From: Sistotremastrum niveocremeum HHB9708 | Lineage: Eukaryota; Basidiomycota; Agaricomycetes; Sistotremastrales; Sistotremastraceae | Length of the DNA: 27,400 nt | Reading direction: 5' to 3' | Assembly (NCBI GenBank): GCA_001630475.1 | Contig: KV419410.1 | Coordinates: 665,611 to 693,010, forward strand | Part shown: positions 1 through 10,670 of the stretch, piece by piece | How positions within the stretch are numbered: the stretch's first letter is position 1 | How the letters are laid out: each line of letters starts with the position of its first letter | Program-made: the position numbers and the translations under genes | Notes under the pieces: generated by a model | The model's database searches: none | Told to the model about the DNA's origin: nothing | Seen by the model: the letters and a program-made list of their open reading frames with translations, nothing else

Positions 1-59
1 TTATTGCTTCATACTTGTGGTGGTGGCCTTGTCCTTGTGATAGTGTGCCCTAACAGAAA

Positions 60-410
60 CGCGAAATCTCGATTAGGAAAAGCGAAAACAGGAGAACTAA
101 GGCCTGAACAGGAGTGAATTCGCCAGAGGAGTGCTCAGGAGAGCGAAGGCCTGAACAGGAGCGGCTGACCGAATCCGAGACCGGGATGAGCATGAGTGTA
201 AAACCTGATCAGGAACGAAATCCGGCGTGTTCAGGGGACTTGTTTGGTCGCCGAAGAATGGCTCAGTTCGAGAGCTTGAATCGTGCAAAGGTGTATTCAG
301 GCCTGAACAGCGCTGTAGAGGAGCGTAGAGGAGCGATCAGGGGTAATCCGGCCTGATCAGTCCTGATCAGCCGACTTCCGGCCTGCGCAGGCCTTCCGAC
401 TGAGGCCTGT
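60..410. repeat. Cluster of GGCCTGAACAGG / CCTGATCAG motifs
   Basis: This stretch carries many copies of one partly palindromic motif: GGCCTGAACAGG near 102 and 149, CCTGATCAGG near 206, GGCCTGAACAG near 300, GGCCTGATCAG and CCTGATCAG near 350-370, and GGCCTGCGCAGGCC near 380. Such density resembles the motif-rich subterminal regions of the hAT-like elements elsewhere in this window. I could not find matching terminal inverted repeats or a target duplication, so the element boundaries are unknown and the left end may lie outside the window. Positions 1-60 show nothing recognisable, and the short open frames here look incidental. Confidence 0.45.
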
Positions 411-448
411 GATTTTTGTCCTATAAAGTGCACGATAACCGACAGCCG

Positions 449-860
449 GGACCTGTGCCCCTTGTGCTAACCACTGAAACGAAAGAATATTCCTGGTCTG
501 CTACTATTGCGAAGCCTCTCGAACATTCGCCAACCCACCCGAGCTCTTTCACAATCAAATCTTCAGCTCACCCATACCCAGAAACGTACCCCATAAGTAA
601 CAATAGAGATGCTCCCTCTCGCGATGTGGATGTGGTTCAGGCGCAGGGTTGTGGTTTCAAATTATGGGTCTGCAGGCCCCCAGTTTGGAACACACCTCAC
701 TCTGGATAGGAGGTGCGTTGCACATTCTCACTTCGCGATGAAAGCTCCTGTTGGGGGGAGACAAGGGCCACTGGGCCAGGTGGTATCCTCTGGAGCTACC
801 CGACTCTCCCTTTTGCTTACTTTATTTTTATTCTGTTCTGATTACTTCTATAATGTAAGT
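449..860 (+). repeat. Dispersed repeat R1, copy 1
   Basis: This segment is a diverged direct duplicate of 11013-11375. Shared landmarks in the same order are CCCCTTGTGCTA, a block around CTCTTTCACAATCAA, CCCATAAGTAACAAT, AGGAGGTGCG, and the best conserved block GGTGGTATCCTCTGGAGCTA followed by an oligo-T run. The conserved block can fold into a short imperfect hairpin. No reading frame is conserved between the copies, so I treat it as a non-coding interspersed repeat. Class unknown; I saw no convincing Pol III A/B boxes. The following 861-1179 holds nothing I can identify. Confidence 0.55.
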
Positions 861-1187
861 TGTGTGGATGTACAGGTACTTCGGGGGTATAATTTCCGTT
901 TTACATTCATCCCATTTGGCAACCAATTTCAGCTTCATATTCTTTATTTGTGGTGAAAATGCTTCAAGACCTGCCTATATGTATCGTGCGATGACGATTT
1001 GAACTAAACAGGTGGTCCGTAGGCGATGGGATGTTTGATCACAATCGCGATAAGCGTGGACCTCTTCACGTTTCTCTTCTCCTGAAGATCGAACTGTGCA
1101 TCTTGATCCCACAACATCAAATGCCCAATGCCCGACGGTACGGTTTGAGGATCTGATAACGTGGTTTTGTGGTGGTTGCGGAATAGG

Positions 1188-1693
1188 TAGAGTTCCAAAG
1201 TCCAGTCACGACTGGACTTTTTCCAAAATTCCTCGTGACTGGCAACTGCGACCGGTTGCCAAATTCCAGAATGTCCATGACTGGCAACTGCAACTGCAGT
1301 CACGGTCCGGCAACCAGTCATCAAATGACCAGTCACGACCAGTTGCCTGCCCTATAAATGTAATATTTTATTGATGAATATATTGTTTTACCCTCTTATA
1401 TGTAGTCTATTGGTGTCTATTGATCATACATATACTGTATATACATCATATACCATGAATACATGCTCATACATGGGGAAAATACCACTACATGACCCTC
1501 TGAACACCCTGGTTGGGGACCCTTAAGGGTCTTCCCTGAGCATCGGTCGCGACCGTGGTCACGACTGGTCATGACTGCAGTTGCCAGTTGCCTGATTTTC
1601 AGAAACCAAGGCAACCGGCAACTGCAGTCCAGTCGCGACTTCGGTCCGGTTGCCCAATACGACCAGTCACGTGGACTGGACCTTGGAACTCTA
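1188..1693. mobile_element. 506-bp hAT-type MITE, TSD GGAATAGG
   Basis: The left end reads TAGAGTTCCAAAGTCCAGTC and the right end is its inverted match with one substitution, so the element has terminal inverted repeats of about 20 bp. The 8 bp GGAATAGG occur directly before it (1180-1187) and directly after it (1694-1701). An 8-bp duplication and a TA-starting terminus are what is known for hAT transposons. Inside are many palindromic subterminal motifs of the type CCAGTCACGACTGG and GGCAACTGCAGTC near both ends. No transposase frame is present, so the element is non-autonomous. The perfect duplication suggests a fairly recent insertion. The flank 1702-2205 contains only incidental open frames. 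Confidence 0.88.
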
Positions 1694-2205
1694 GGAATAG
1701 GACAGAAGTGTCATGTCGATATGCAGATTGACCGGATTCTTGGAGCTGATAGCGCAGGTTCTTATGGCGAGGGTTTTTCCAAGATTTATAGACGTCGGGT
1801 ACAGGAGTGGTCTCTCTTGTTGATTTCCCATGCCGGAACTGCTTCGTTCGGAGCAACTCGAGCGAGGATCTGGACTGGATACGACTGGATCCGAACGACA
1901 ATAATGGCCACAAGCGTGACACGACGCGTTGTCACGCGATACTGTCGATCCATTTCCTGTTATTTTTCGCCGTCCAGAGATCAGGAATTGTCTGGCTTGA
2001 ATCGGGCCAAGACTCAGAAAATCGGTGAAGAAAATATGCTGCATCATCTCTATAAAATAGGAGTTATTACAGGAATACTAAATACAACGCTAATGCAAAA
2101 CACGCGATTTTGGCAAGGCGAGTGATGCGACAAATAGACCAAAGGGTAAGATATATGGGACAGGATGAGAGCAGCATACTCCGTCGTGATAATCATAGCG
2201 GTTGT

Positions 2206-3624
2206 TTATTGACCAACGGGGCCGGCGGGGAGGAGCTCGGGGCATCCGAAGGGTGTAGCGACGATCTTCAATAAGGTCTGGATGTTCTTCTTGAAAGTAG
2301 GTTGAGTGACGTTGTTAAGAGTGTGGGGGAGGTTGTTGAGGACGAAGTCGGAGTATGCGGCATTACACTAGAGAACAACTCAGTGTCAATGTCAATTCTA
2401 AATGTACAGTAGGAAGAGTGCGTACGCTGGTGTCAGTGGGATCGAGGACGTAGACTCCGTTGACGTTGGCACCGGGTTGGATGGGGTGGGGAGCGAGGAC
2501 TTCGGCGGCTGTGTCGACGATGAAGTCGAATGTGCCGGGGGAGGAGCGGCGGAACCAGTTGGGAGCGAAGGTCTGGTTCTGGAAGATGGAGGTCAAGGCT
2601 TGCTTGCTCAAGAGACCGTCGGTTCCTGAAGATATTTGAGTATATGGTGTCTGCAGAAAATGTGGGTTGGCTCACCGTTAGCGAAGAAGGTGAGGATGAA
2701 AGCAGCTTCGTTGTAGCTGGATGCGATACGACTGGAGTGGAAGGAGACGGTCTTGTCGGCAGCCTGGGATTCCTGGAAGCGCTGGAACTTGAATTCTTGC
2801 ATGACTTTCATGTTGACAATGGACTTGGGTCCGTGGAGCGCATTATCATCTCCGAATTCTTCAATAGCGGAGAGGAACTAGATGATTATTGATTAACCTA
2901 TAAGTAATTGAGAAGTAGGATTGGACGTACCTCGTCGAAGAGATCAATTTGGAAGTGAACATCGTCACCGATATTGAAGTCCTGTCGGGTCATAGAGACA
3001 TCGCCTTCGAAACGGTCGTGCTTGGCGATACCACCTGGAGGGGCGGGTCCATCGATGGCGCCGGGAACGACTGGGATTTGAGGGGAAACGGAGCCGATGG
3101 AGAGCTTATTGAGGAATGCGTTCCCGCGGGCCATCTATGATTCTTATTAGGACTGTTTGGATGATGAAGACGATTCGAGTGTCTTACCATGGAGAAACCG
3201 GCCAAGAAACCCGCGAGATCACGATCCATGTTGAAGCCTTCGCGAGTTCCGGCGAGGATTTCTTCGAAGGAGGCGATACCATTGCGAGGAATATAACCGT
3301 GGTTGGCCAGAGTGTTCAAGGCAGCTAAAATTTCGCGTCACTAATGGACTTCCATCATATTGACTAGAAGACATACGGCAAGGGCCGCGCTGATCGTTGG
3401 GTCCGGGTGCGATGTAAGGGTGAGCAGCGTCTGCGAGTAGTGTTAGGACTACGCTATAAAAAGAGTGAATAATACTTACCAGGAACCTTCTTGATGCCGA
3501 CATCCTTGGAGCGGGGAGGGAGAGTGATGATCACACCGCCGTCGGATGCGGTCGCTGCGCCGAGTACAACGCTGGCGGAGAGCGTAGCAGCGATAAAAGC
3601 AAATGCTTTGAGAGTTCCGAACAT
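2206..3624 (-). CDS. Secreted unspecific (aromatic) peroxygenase, long type
   Basis: The gene encodes a heme-thiolate peroxygenase of the chloroperoxidase superfamily (Peroxidase_2), a secreted enzyme that uses H2O2 to oxygenate organic substrates. Seven exons (3480-3624, 3377-3430, 3188-3324, 2931-3134, 2676-2877, 2426-2625, 2206-2367) with 49-58 bp GT-AG introns join in frame to 367 residues, the usual length for the long (group II) type. Residues 1 to about 24 form a signal peptide (MFGTLKAFAFIAATLSASVV). Family motifs are all visible: the PCP heme ligand with Cys66, Glu155-Gly156-Asp157 in EGDVSMTR, Arg230 and Glu237 spaced by seven as in known distal sites, and HPIQPGANV near the C terminus. 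N-glycosylation sequons NQT and NVT are present. The ATG at 3624 is the first after the TATA box. No defect is seen. Substrate range cannot be read from the sequence. Confidence 0.93.
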
Positions 3625-3713
3625 TTCTTTCGAGTTGAGGAAGAGGAGGAGTGGTCGAGGATGACTTGTCAGGTGTGACTGGTCGATGGAGAAACTCTGC
3701 CTCGAATGATGGG

Positions 3714-3722
3714 CTTTTATAC
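3714..3722 (-). promoter_or_regulatory. TATA box of the peroxygenase gene
   Basis: On the minus strand the sequence reads GTATAAAAG about 90 bp upstream of the ATG at 3624. This is a suitable position for a core promoter of a strongly expressed fungal secreted-enzyme gene. The transcription start was not determined. Confidence 0.6.
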
Positions 3723-3739
3723 AGATGGTGTACCGTGGA

Positions 3740-5264
3740 CATACTTCATTGATGAATATTCTTTACGGCAGCGTATGACCTGCTATACTGTTTCGTCGAT
3801 GTCACTTCGAGATGCTTCTTAGTCAGCGTGAGAAGAATCTTTGGGTTGACAGTGTGTTACATCATAGTCAGCAAGGCATTCCGACAAGGCACGAAGATAC
3901 TGACGCACGAGCTGATCATGAAGAAGCTACTACCTTCGCTTTCGTCGCCACGCACACCTCAACATCTCATTTAACCTATTCTGCGCCGCTATGCCATGCA
4001 GATCAAGCCTCGTCTAGCTGCTCATCGGCCGACCCACGATAATGGATGTGCGTCGAGGTTAGATCGCGTATGAAAGCGAGAATTGGAGTGAACTTCTGCA
4101 AGGTTGTAGTTAATTTAGGGAGAAGAAAATTGGTTGTTGCCAACCCGCTGGTCATTCACGGAGTTCTAAATCGTCCCTGATTGAGTCTTTCGTTCCTGAC
4201 TATCGTCGGAATCAAATGTGTATGACTTCAATCCGTGATAACATTTATTTGATTGGACACGTTGCGTCCCTCCGTACCCATGAATTTCTCTCACCACATC
4301 ATGGGTCCGGTCTGGGCATGCGGCTAGAGATATCTTGGCAGCTTGAAGTAGATCATGGGTGCTGAACCAGTAAACGAGACTTCAAACGTGTGTTGTTCTT
4401 GCGCGGTGGACGACGTTCAGGCAGCTTAGAAGGAGTGTGGGAAAGCGGCATGCCCCTGATTGTCATGGGAAACGGCGGCGCTTACTCCGGCCGTGCTTCC
4501 ATTTGGGGCGGATTCTTTGAGCACATTTTTCGGACAAATAATTGCTATATGGCCTGGGGATTCAGTGGGGAACAAGTATATATGGTTATGCCTCCAAATA
4601 GCGAGTAACTGACGTCTATCAACGATATACAGAGCTCCGAGGGTGATAGAGATCAAATAAAATAATATCAATACTGACACATCTATGGAGTTGACAACAA
4701 GCCCTCATTTCCTTTCGCCTTCTTACCTGCGACAGATCCTGTGGATATTCTCACTGTACGGCTCTGACACGTTCTCGGCTTCCGTATTTGTTTAAATGAC
4801 TCTCGACTAGATAGTTGGTCCCGAAATCGGCGATCCGGTGTGAGATCGATTTGGTCCCCGGAGTCCGGAACCTTAACATGACCAGGGGTAAGAAGACGAA
4901 GATTAGGGAGCCAGACTGATCACTTAGCGACGACTAAGCTTCTTCACATGGTGGTCGATTACCAATTTAGGAACAGGATCTCGTTTCAGATTTCCGGCTT
5001 CAAACTTGCAGTGGAGATGGAAGTCAGACCATGCTTTGGTGCGGAGAATATGGTACAGCATGTTCAGCGCTCGCGAGTGAGATCGGACCCGGAGCTCGAC
5101 CAGGAAAACCGACCTATCATAGGCTCCAAGTTGCGTGTATTTGGCGAGACCCACCATCGAGTTCAGTGCGGACTTTGATCAGTTCGCAGGAGCCCGGGTA
5201 GCCCACGGGATGTCAGATTCTACGCTCACGAGTAAGGCCGTAGATCAGGAGATGCCTAAGTATA
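3740..5264. other. Intergenic, no supported gene
   Basis: Beyond the peroxygenase promoter I find only short open frames on both strands without recognisable domains or consistent splice structure. The minus-strand frame 4924-5157 lies beside repeat R2 and could be a relic of a duplicated segment, but I cannot assign it. Confidence 0.4.
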
Positions 5265-5715
5265 TATGTCAGTAACATAAGTATTCCAGAACAACATTGA
5301 CATACCCTGAGATCTCGGCATCCATGCAATTCACTTGTGTCAAGCAACTGAAATTTGTTTTATGGTCGGAGCTGCAGTTCTGACAGGACGAGCTGAGAGC
5401 GTCGCAGTCGCCTTACTTCCGACATCGCTTGAAGACACGAGATACAAGTGTACAGAGATGGTCACAAGAGACCCCACTGCCATAGAAGTCCGTAATCCAC
5501 CAGTTCCGAAGTGGAGCAACAGCAATAGACCATTTGTAAATTTGATACAACGAATGCCGCCGAAAAGAAGAAGAACTGATGAATTGTGCTGGAGTGACGG
5601 TGTCGACAGTGACGGATCATTTTATTGTCTATATGAAAGCGGGTCTGATGCGTTCAGAGATTGGATACCAGATTCCTCTTTTTGTGAAATTCGTCTCAAG
5701 CTGCATCAGAAAACA
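5265..5715 (+). repeat. Duplicated segment R2, copy 1
   Basis: About 450 bp here match 18105-18571 in inverted orientation. The best part is near 5385-5545, including CTGACAGGACGAGCTGAGAG and ACCCCACTGCCATAGAAGTC without a difference. Both copies have open frames on each strand through the conserved part, but substitutions show no clear codon pattern and copy 2 has stops on one strand, so coding is not supported. The same order of R2 followed by R5 is seen in both places, and in copy 2 the pair lies upstream of family gene B. R2 is therefore probably duplicated 5' flanking DNA of that family. Confidence 0.65.
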
Positions 5716-6032
5716 GGTACGAATGCTCAGAATATGACGGAACGCGTCTTTTAAAGCTGTTCTGACAGCGGCATGGGGCGGTGATTGACAATTCTTTCGA
5801 TGTCTTTGATGATGTGCATATTTGTGAGATTTTGGACTGAAAGCTGGTAGCCTGGTAGACACGTATCCCTGTAATCCATCGTCAGTGGAGCTACTGACGA
5901 CTTGAGTATTAAGCATGGTATTATGAACATCAAACCCTGAAATTTATGTCCTTTGGATGGTATATCTGTCCTAACGAATGGCAAGATTAAATGTCGAATA
6001 TTTTTTCAGCGAGTGAATGGAAGATGAGAGGC

Positions 6033-6093
6033 CACTTCCGGTTTCCGATCTTCCGATGAACATCTCGAACGACGCCAACGACGACCCGCTGCC
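6033..6093 (+). repeat. Duplicated segment R5, copy 1, with an ATG-containing start region
   Basis: This short block contains TCCGGTTTCCGATC and then an ATG at 6056 opening MNISNDAN. It is nearly identical to the minus-strand block at 17565-17625, which opens MNISNDANEAQ upstream of gene B. Here the frame stops after about 20 codons. It appears to be a copied translation start region of the A/B gene family. Confidence 0.6.
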
Positions 6094-6745
6094 AGGAATT
6101 CGTTTCCTGGTCACAAAAGCCTAGAAGGTTCCCAAAAATTCAGTTCAAACCATTCGCCTGTGCTGGTCATGGGATCCGCTATCAGGAATACATCGATTGA
6201 TGACTGAACCAGCACTGAGTGTGTTCTCTAGACAACGACCTACGGTGCTAGCAAGCTGATGCCCTTGCGTTTGAGTAGCCAGGTTCTTCACATTGAGAGG
6301 GAAGTCAGGAAAAGCTGCATTGGTCAGTCGTTCCGTCTACAGTCGTGCGTACGGACTAGTTTTGATTCATCTTTATTAATAAAAAGTTTGATCCGGTATG
6401 GGCCACGCAAAAATGCCACACACTTCGTTCGTCTTCAATACCACCTGGCCTATGATCGTTGTTGATTGCTGCTCATCCTTGTGTAACTTGATGAGTCAGA
6501 ACCCAGTACAAGTCCACGAAAACCTGATTCGACATCCACGACAGTGAACAGTCGTCCTCTCATTCGTTGTATCTTCGAACTCGAAGGCCAAGAACTCTCC
6601 AGTTTCAGCTTATCACGTAAAGATGTTGGCCCGATGGCCAACGGCGGTTGATCACGCCGATCAGGAGGTTGTACGTCGAGGAGCTGAACGACGAAGAGAA
6701 GGTACATGTCATCAGACTTGTATTCTCAGTCTGGTGCGCTGATGT
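6056..6745 (+). pseudogene. Possible relic D of the A/B gene family
   Basis: The segment begins with a copy of the gene B start region (R5). From about 6237 it is homologous, at roughly 60% identity by eye, to 10212-10500 (relic C). Shared blocks are TACGGTGCT-GCAAG, ATTGGTCA-TCGTT, CGGACTA-TTTTGAT, ATGGGCCAC and an intron-like stretch with a CTGAT/CTGAC branch site near 6712-6750. Frames are interrupted everywhere. Membership in the A/B family rests on the shared start region and a weak W...LDG pattern in relic C, so it is tentative. It could instead be an unrelated old duplicate. Positions 6746-7916 show nothing further. Confidence 0.35.
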
Positions 6746-7916
6746 TGCAATAGTCCTCAATCGTCCCGATCTTCCCATGCTTCCTTTTTTCTCGCGCTCC
6801 GAACATCGTCGTTGGTGGATCGACTCCACTCAAGCTTCTAGGCAGCAGAAACATATGCCCGTCGCAACCACCTGAAGCGTTGAAACAGCGTCCGCTGCGC
6901 CCCGAGAAGGCACCAAGTCACTGCGCGGAAGTACGAAAGCATAAAATGGAATAACTCTCCCCTTCCATCCATTTTACCGAAGGCGCTTAAAATGTCTATT
7001 CGGCGAGATGAACTGTGTCGATTTTAACTAGAGAGTCACTCAAGGCGAAAACGGTGAACCATTCTTGTTCGTATCCATCTCTTCGCTTGAGTTCCTCTTA
7101 CTGAAACGAATGTAGGGCTCTTCGGACTAGCCAGCGATCGATTCCGGGATGCCACCTTGGCATCTGGGTGCTCCCTCCCAGTGCTCACTTCGTCGCATTC
7201 GCCCAGACTTCATCAACTTCATCCAATTCTGAGACCTTCGCCCCTCGTTTAGGGGACGGGACCAAATATCCAAGCGAATGACATGGTCACCGAAGGGCTT
7301 ATATGACGAGTATCATGCAGAGATTTCCGTGACTGGTCATCTCATCTTCGCCCTTCACATGTTGAAACAGCTGCATTCTAGTCATCTTTGCCCTCTGCGG
7401 CTTCCTGATATGTCATGCGACTTGGTGCCTCTAGCAAGACAAATCTACTCCTCTTGAAGACCGGGAACTCTACTACGGATATTGTTAATCGGGATCAAAT
7501 AAAGTGATTTGCTGTGCGTCATTCCATTGTGATTCGATATAGACGACAAGCTGACTCCAGGCGGTATGCGGCGATACGGTAAAACCGAAAAGTTCTCAAT
7601 ACGGCTGCGAATCGAGACAATGTCTTCAAAATACATATTCGCATATGTTCGCCAAAAGCAGGCGTTCATATCGCACGTGGGGATTGTCAGTAGTTGCCTT
7701 CGTCAGGAGGCTGAGACAAGTGGTGTTGATGTGTTTCTGACACGACTATATGCTGCTACAAGACGGTCATAGATTTCTAGCCGGACAATTGCAATATAAT
7801 TCAAGGATGAACGTAAACGATACATGGACATGACTAGCGATACAACGAGTACAAATCGATAATGAGGATAAAGATAGGATAATAATATGTGATGCGATGC
7901 AAGTCCTTCGTGGGTA

Positions 7917-9411
7917 TCAGAAAAGACGCCTTTTGACTCTCCTCAAGAAATCCTGGGCGATTTCGAGGAGTGACTCTGGCTCTTCCTCACGGGACTTTCG
8001 TTTCCTGGACGCGGAGACCCGTGGGGGGACGCTCGCCCTCGATACTTGCCGTGAAGAATGAGACCTTGATGTCGTTGACGAGGAAAGTGCAGGCCTCGGC
8101 ACCGCGGGGCGATGAATGCGCCGAGTAGAAGGGGCAAGAGAATGGGAGGGGGTTACGGAAGAGTTCCGCAATGATCCGAGTCCAATAACAGTTCTACCAT
8201 TATTGTATTCCGGTGTGAAGAAAGGGAACAGGTCCCCGAGGGCCCGCCGCCAAAGGGCTTCACCGTCCAGCGTTGTAGCGAGAGTAAGAATAAAGTCGCG
8301 ATATCGCAGCCAGGATATCGCTTCTGTGATAACGTTTTCAGAAACCTGATACCATTCAATAAGCGACTGGGCAAGGACGAAACGGAGCTGATGCATGTGA
8401 CTCACCCTGTAAGCCTGCAACCTCTCCCTGACTTCCCTCTCGCTATTTTCACCCGCGCCTCCAAGCTCGTCGAGTCTCTTCACGACGTAGGGAACAGGAC
8501 CCAATGACGGCGCGAAATGAGCTACGCGCGCGACTATGAATTCCTCGAAAGGTGGGAATCGGAAATCGAAGCCCTTAGACTTTAGATTGCGAATCAATTT
8601 GGGCAGAAATGCGGCATTTCTCCCCTTTTTGCTATTCTGCGGTTCTCGGAGGATCCATCGCAGAATGAGCTCCGCGAACCTTCTCCAGTCGCTCCGTTCG
8701 CAGATCAGCAGCAGGCTGCTCGTGAACTCCACTTTTCGCAAGATGGGGGTGGGTTTGCTATCGCGGTCATTGCCACGGATAGATTGAGAGAAGTAGTGAT
8801 CGAAACCGTCGACGATTTCACGGTCGAAGAGCCGCTTGAGCGTCGGCGTTTCTTCTGCCATAATCCAGTCGGATGCGAAAAAAACGAAGCAGCAACGAGA
8901 TAAGATTGTCTCCTCTTCTTTTTCTCAAAGCAAGAAGCTTCGGGATTATACTTGTAGAATTGTCAGTCAAAGAATTATACGATGACAAGACTGAGACGCA
9001 CTGCTCGCGGAAAATACGTAGACCCAAGTGCCCACTAACGCGAAGGTATATCGCGACGTCCTGAACAGTTTCCTCTGACGACCTCTCTCCACTTTTCCCA
9101 TCGCCATTCATAAGTCTTATCGTCGATACTGCATGCTCCATGAGCGTGGTCTTCGTCATTAGGAGGTGCTGATTCGGAATCTGGTTGTCCTGCAACTCGT
9201 GATACAGGGCTCGAACTGCGCGCCATTCGCCCTCGTGCAACAAATCCGCATCCGGCCGCTGTTTGTGTGATTCCCAAAGAGTAAAGAAATCTTCATAATC
9301 CGCTTGTAGGACCCGGGAGGGCGGGAATGGTTGGTATTGCTGTTGAGGGCCTTGTTCTAAAGCTGGGGGGTCGTCGCGATCCAGATGAGAGTTGTCTGAG
9401 TTCAGAGACAT
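7917..9411 (-). pseudogene. Family gene A, three exons, frameshifted at a T7 run
   Basis: I recognise no known domain. The gene is a paralogue of gene B (16110-17374), with matching exon order and intron positions. Exon 1 (9002-9411) starts MSLNSDNSHLD. Intron 1 is 8951-9001, exon 2 is 8406-8950, intron 2 is 8346-8405, and exon 3 is 7917-8345. Shared blocks include VEFTSSLLLICERSDWRRF (B: ITFASNLILACRRHRCKDI), FAPSLGPVPYVV (B: FAEKLGPVPQAL) and WRRALGDLFPFF (B: LRRELLGDLWPLL). Exon 2 has one base too many: homology to B changes frame at seven T's (8878-8884 on the plus strand). With six T's the gene would read through to about 460 residues. The C-terminal tail is basic (RKRKSREEEPESL ... RRVKRRLF), suggesting nuclear location. 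A separate shorter protein starting at the ATG at 8861 is possible. The break may be real or an assembly error. Confidence 0.65.
8878..8884 (-). other. Homopolymer frameshift site in gene A
   Basis: Seven A's on the plus strand (T7 in the gene) mark the point where similarity to gene B passes from the frame of RRGDNLISLLLRFF to the frame of ASDWIMAEETPTLKRLF. Exon 2 length modulo three agrees with exactly one extra base. Confidence 0.6.
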
Positions 9412-9525
9412 ATTGTTGAAGAGTGATGATGATTTTGTCCAAGAAATAGTGCAGAGACCAGCGATGGGGGCGCTGTGGTCTTTGATAGTTGAAGCAAGAT
9501 GAAGCCAAGATTCAAATTCCGACAG

Positions 9526-9810
9526 GCGCGATCACGGTCAAAGTCACAGTAGACCGCAAAAACCATGCTTATACATGTAATCCAATCCATTACATAGGCA
9601 AATATAACTCCAATAATCCCTTGAGTCCATTTCTATGTGTCCTCCGACAACACCTGGCTGCACCCGATATCCCTGACAAATGAGCAAAACCTGAACGCCT
9701 ATATATGACATTTCGAATTGCAAAGCCGAACTCGACGTTGTAGCACATCAGGACTGCAAAAACACGTTTCAGGCACGTCAATCAAATACTCGCAGACTGA
9801 GTTTTGGCAT
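9526..9810. repeat. Duplicated segment R4, copy 1 (upstream of gene A)
   Basis: The segment is a direct duplicate of 13369-13690. The best block is near 9705-9750, GACATTTCG-ATTGC-AAGCCGAACT-GACGT-GTAGCACAT, with only a few differences. Weaker similarity extends on both sides. It begins about 115 bp upstream of the gene A start codon, so it probably includes the gene A promoter region. The intervening 9412-9525 holds the 5' leader, with no clear TATA box. Confidence 0.6.
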
Positions 9811-10194
9811 GAAGCTTGTTAAAAGTCGTCGGATTTTTTATCTCGTGAGTCTGCCATTTGCGCAGCTGTCATCCCGTTGTCTAACTTCGGACTTCAGTAT
9901 ATTCTCCGTTGAACTTGGATTTGTTTTGAAGACCCTCCTATCAAGCGCTTTTTCGACCATTCGAATCCTCGGGAAAATCCTTCCATACCCTCGCTCGCAA
10001 CGACTGCATCGGGGATGTTATCATGGAGCGAATCCGATCTTCAAACTCAAGCTGTGAAACCCGACCATTGTTGTATGATGATGCTAGAGCCTCGCGCTAG
10101 AAGATGGATGATCCAATGGTTGACGATTGCCTGTATGACCCCCCCTTCAATTTCTCCGTCTCACATGATCTCACTTTCTTTACTACGTTAGTCA
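9811..10194. other. Unassigned stretch
   Basis: Only short open frames are present, without recognisable domains or splice signals that join into a gene. Confidence 0.35.
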
Positions 10195-10670
10195 TTGATC
10201 CTGGCAGTCCGCAGCGTACGGTGCTGGCAAGCCCATGCTGCTCTCCTCAACGTCTTCATGCTCGTTCGATTGAAGCAAGCTTGGATTGAAGAGTATATTG
10301 GTCACTCGTTGGACGGACCAGTCTTGGTGCGGACTAATCTTGATGCTTCACTTGAAGAAATCTTATCCCAATGGGCCACAGGGATATACATCTTATTTCG
10401 TGCAGCTTCATTCTCGGTTTGGCCTGCACTCTGCGTCAAGGGCCCAATGACTAAGAGAAGGGTGCATGCCCTCAGGTTAGTATTCTCGGTCTCACGTGCT
10501 GACGTTAGATTTCAGTCTTTAAGTCAACCATTCTCCGCCAAAATCTGCTCTGAACAGCTACAAAATACGAATGAAGAACAATTGATCCTTGAGGGTCGAC
10601 CGCTGCTTTCCTTCGCAGCGTTTATAGGGTGCTACCATCAGGTCGGTGAACTCCTGGAGTGTTGCTAGCG
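10195..10670 (+). pseudogene. Possible relic C of the A/B gene family
   Basis: An open frame of about 150 codons runs from 10195 to a stop near 10666. The part WQAHAALLN ... AWIEEYIGHSLDGPVLVRT has the same spacing of tryptophans and a similar L-x-DG motif as exon 1 of gene B (WDALNNAV ... WSSMELLVNQLRDGQI). Near 10475-10515 lies an intron-like stretch (GTTAGT ... CTGAC ... TTTCAG) at a place comparable to intron 1 of genes A and B. The second part does not align with exon 2 of A or B. The segment is duplicated in degenerate form near 6237-6745. I consider it a decayed family member, but the similarity is weak and could be chance. Confidence 0.35.

Noticed and set aside
1190-1690. Closely spaced direct repeats resembling a CRISPR array
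   Set aside because: Repeats are inverted and irregularly spaced, unit lengths vary, and the segment has TIRs with an 8-bp TSD: it is a MITE in a eukaryote.
1571-2125. A 184-codon plus-strand frame across the MITE end
   Set aside because: It crosses the transposon boundary and TSD and shows no domain; chance frame.
5335-5754. Plus-strand frame with VLTGRAESVAV, seemingly conserved at 18263-18496
   Set aside because: Both strands are open over the same duplicated stretch and substitutions do not favour synonymous sites. It is better explained as duplicated flank R2.
7917-8861. Gene A as two separate overlapping genes
   Set aside because: Gene B has the same sequence order as one spliced gene, and a single base accounts for the split. 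The two-gene reading remains possible but less likely.
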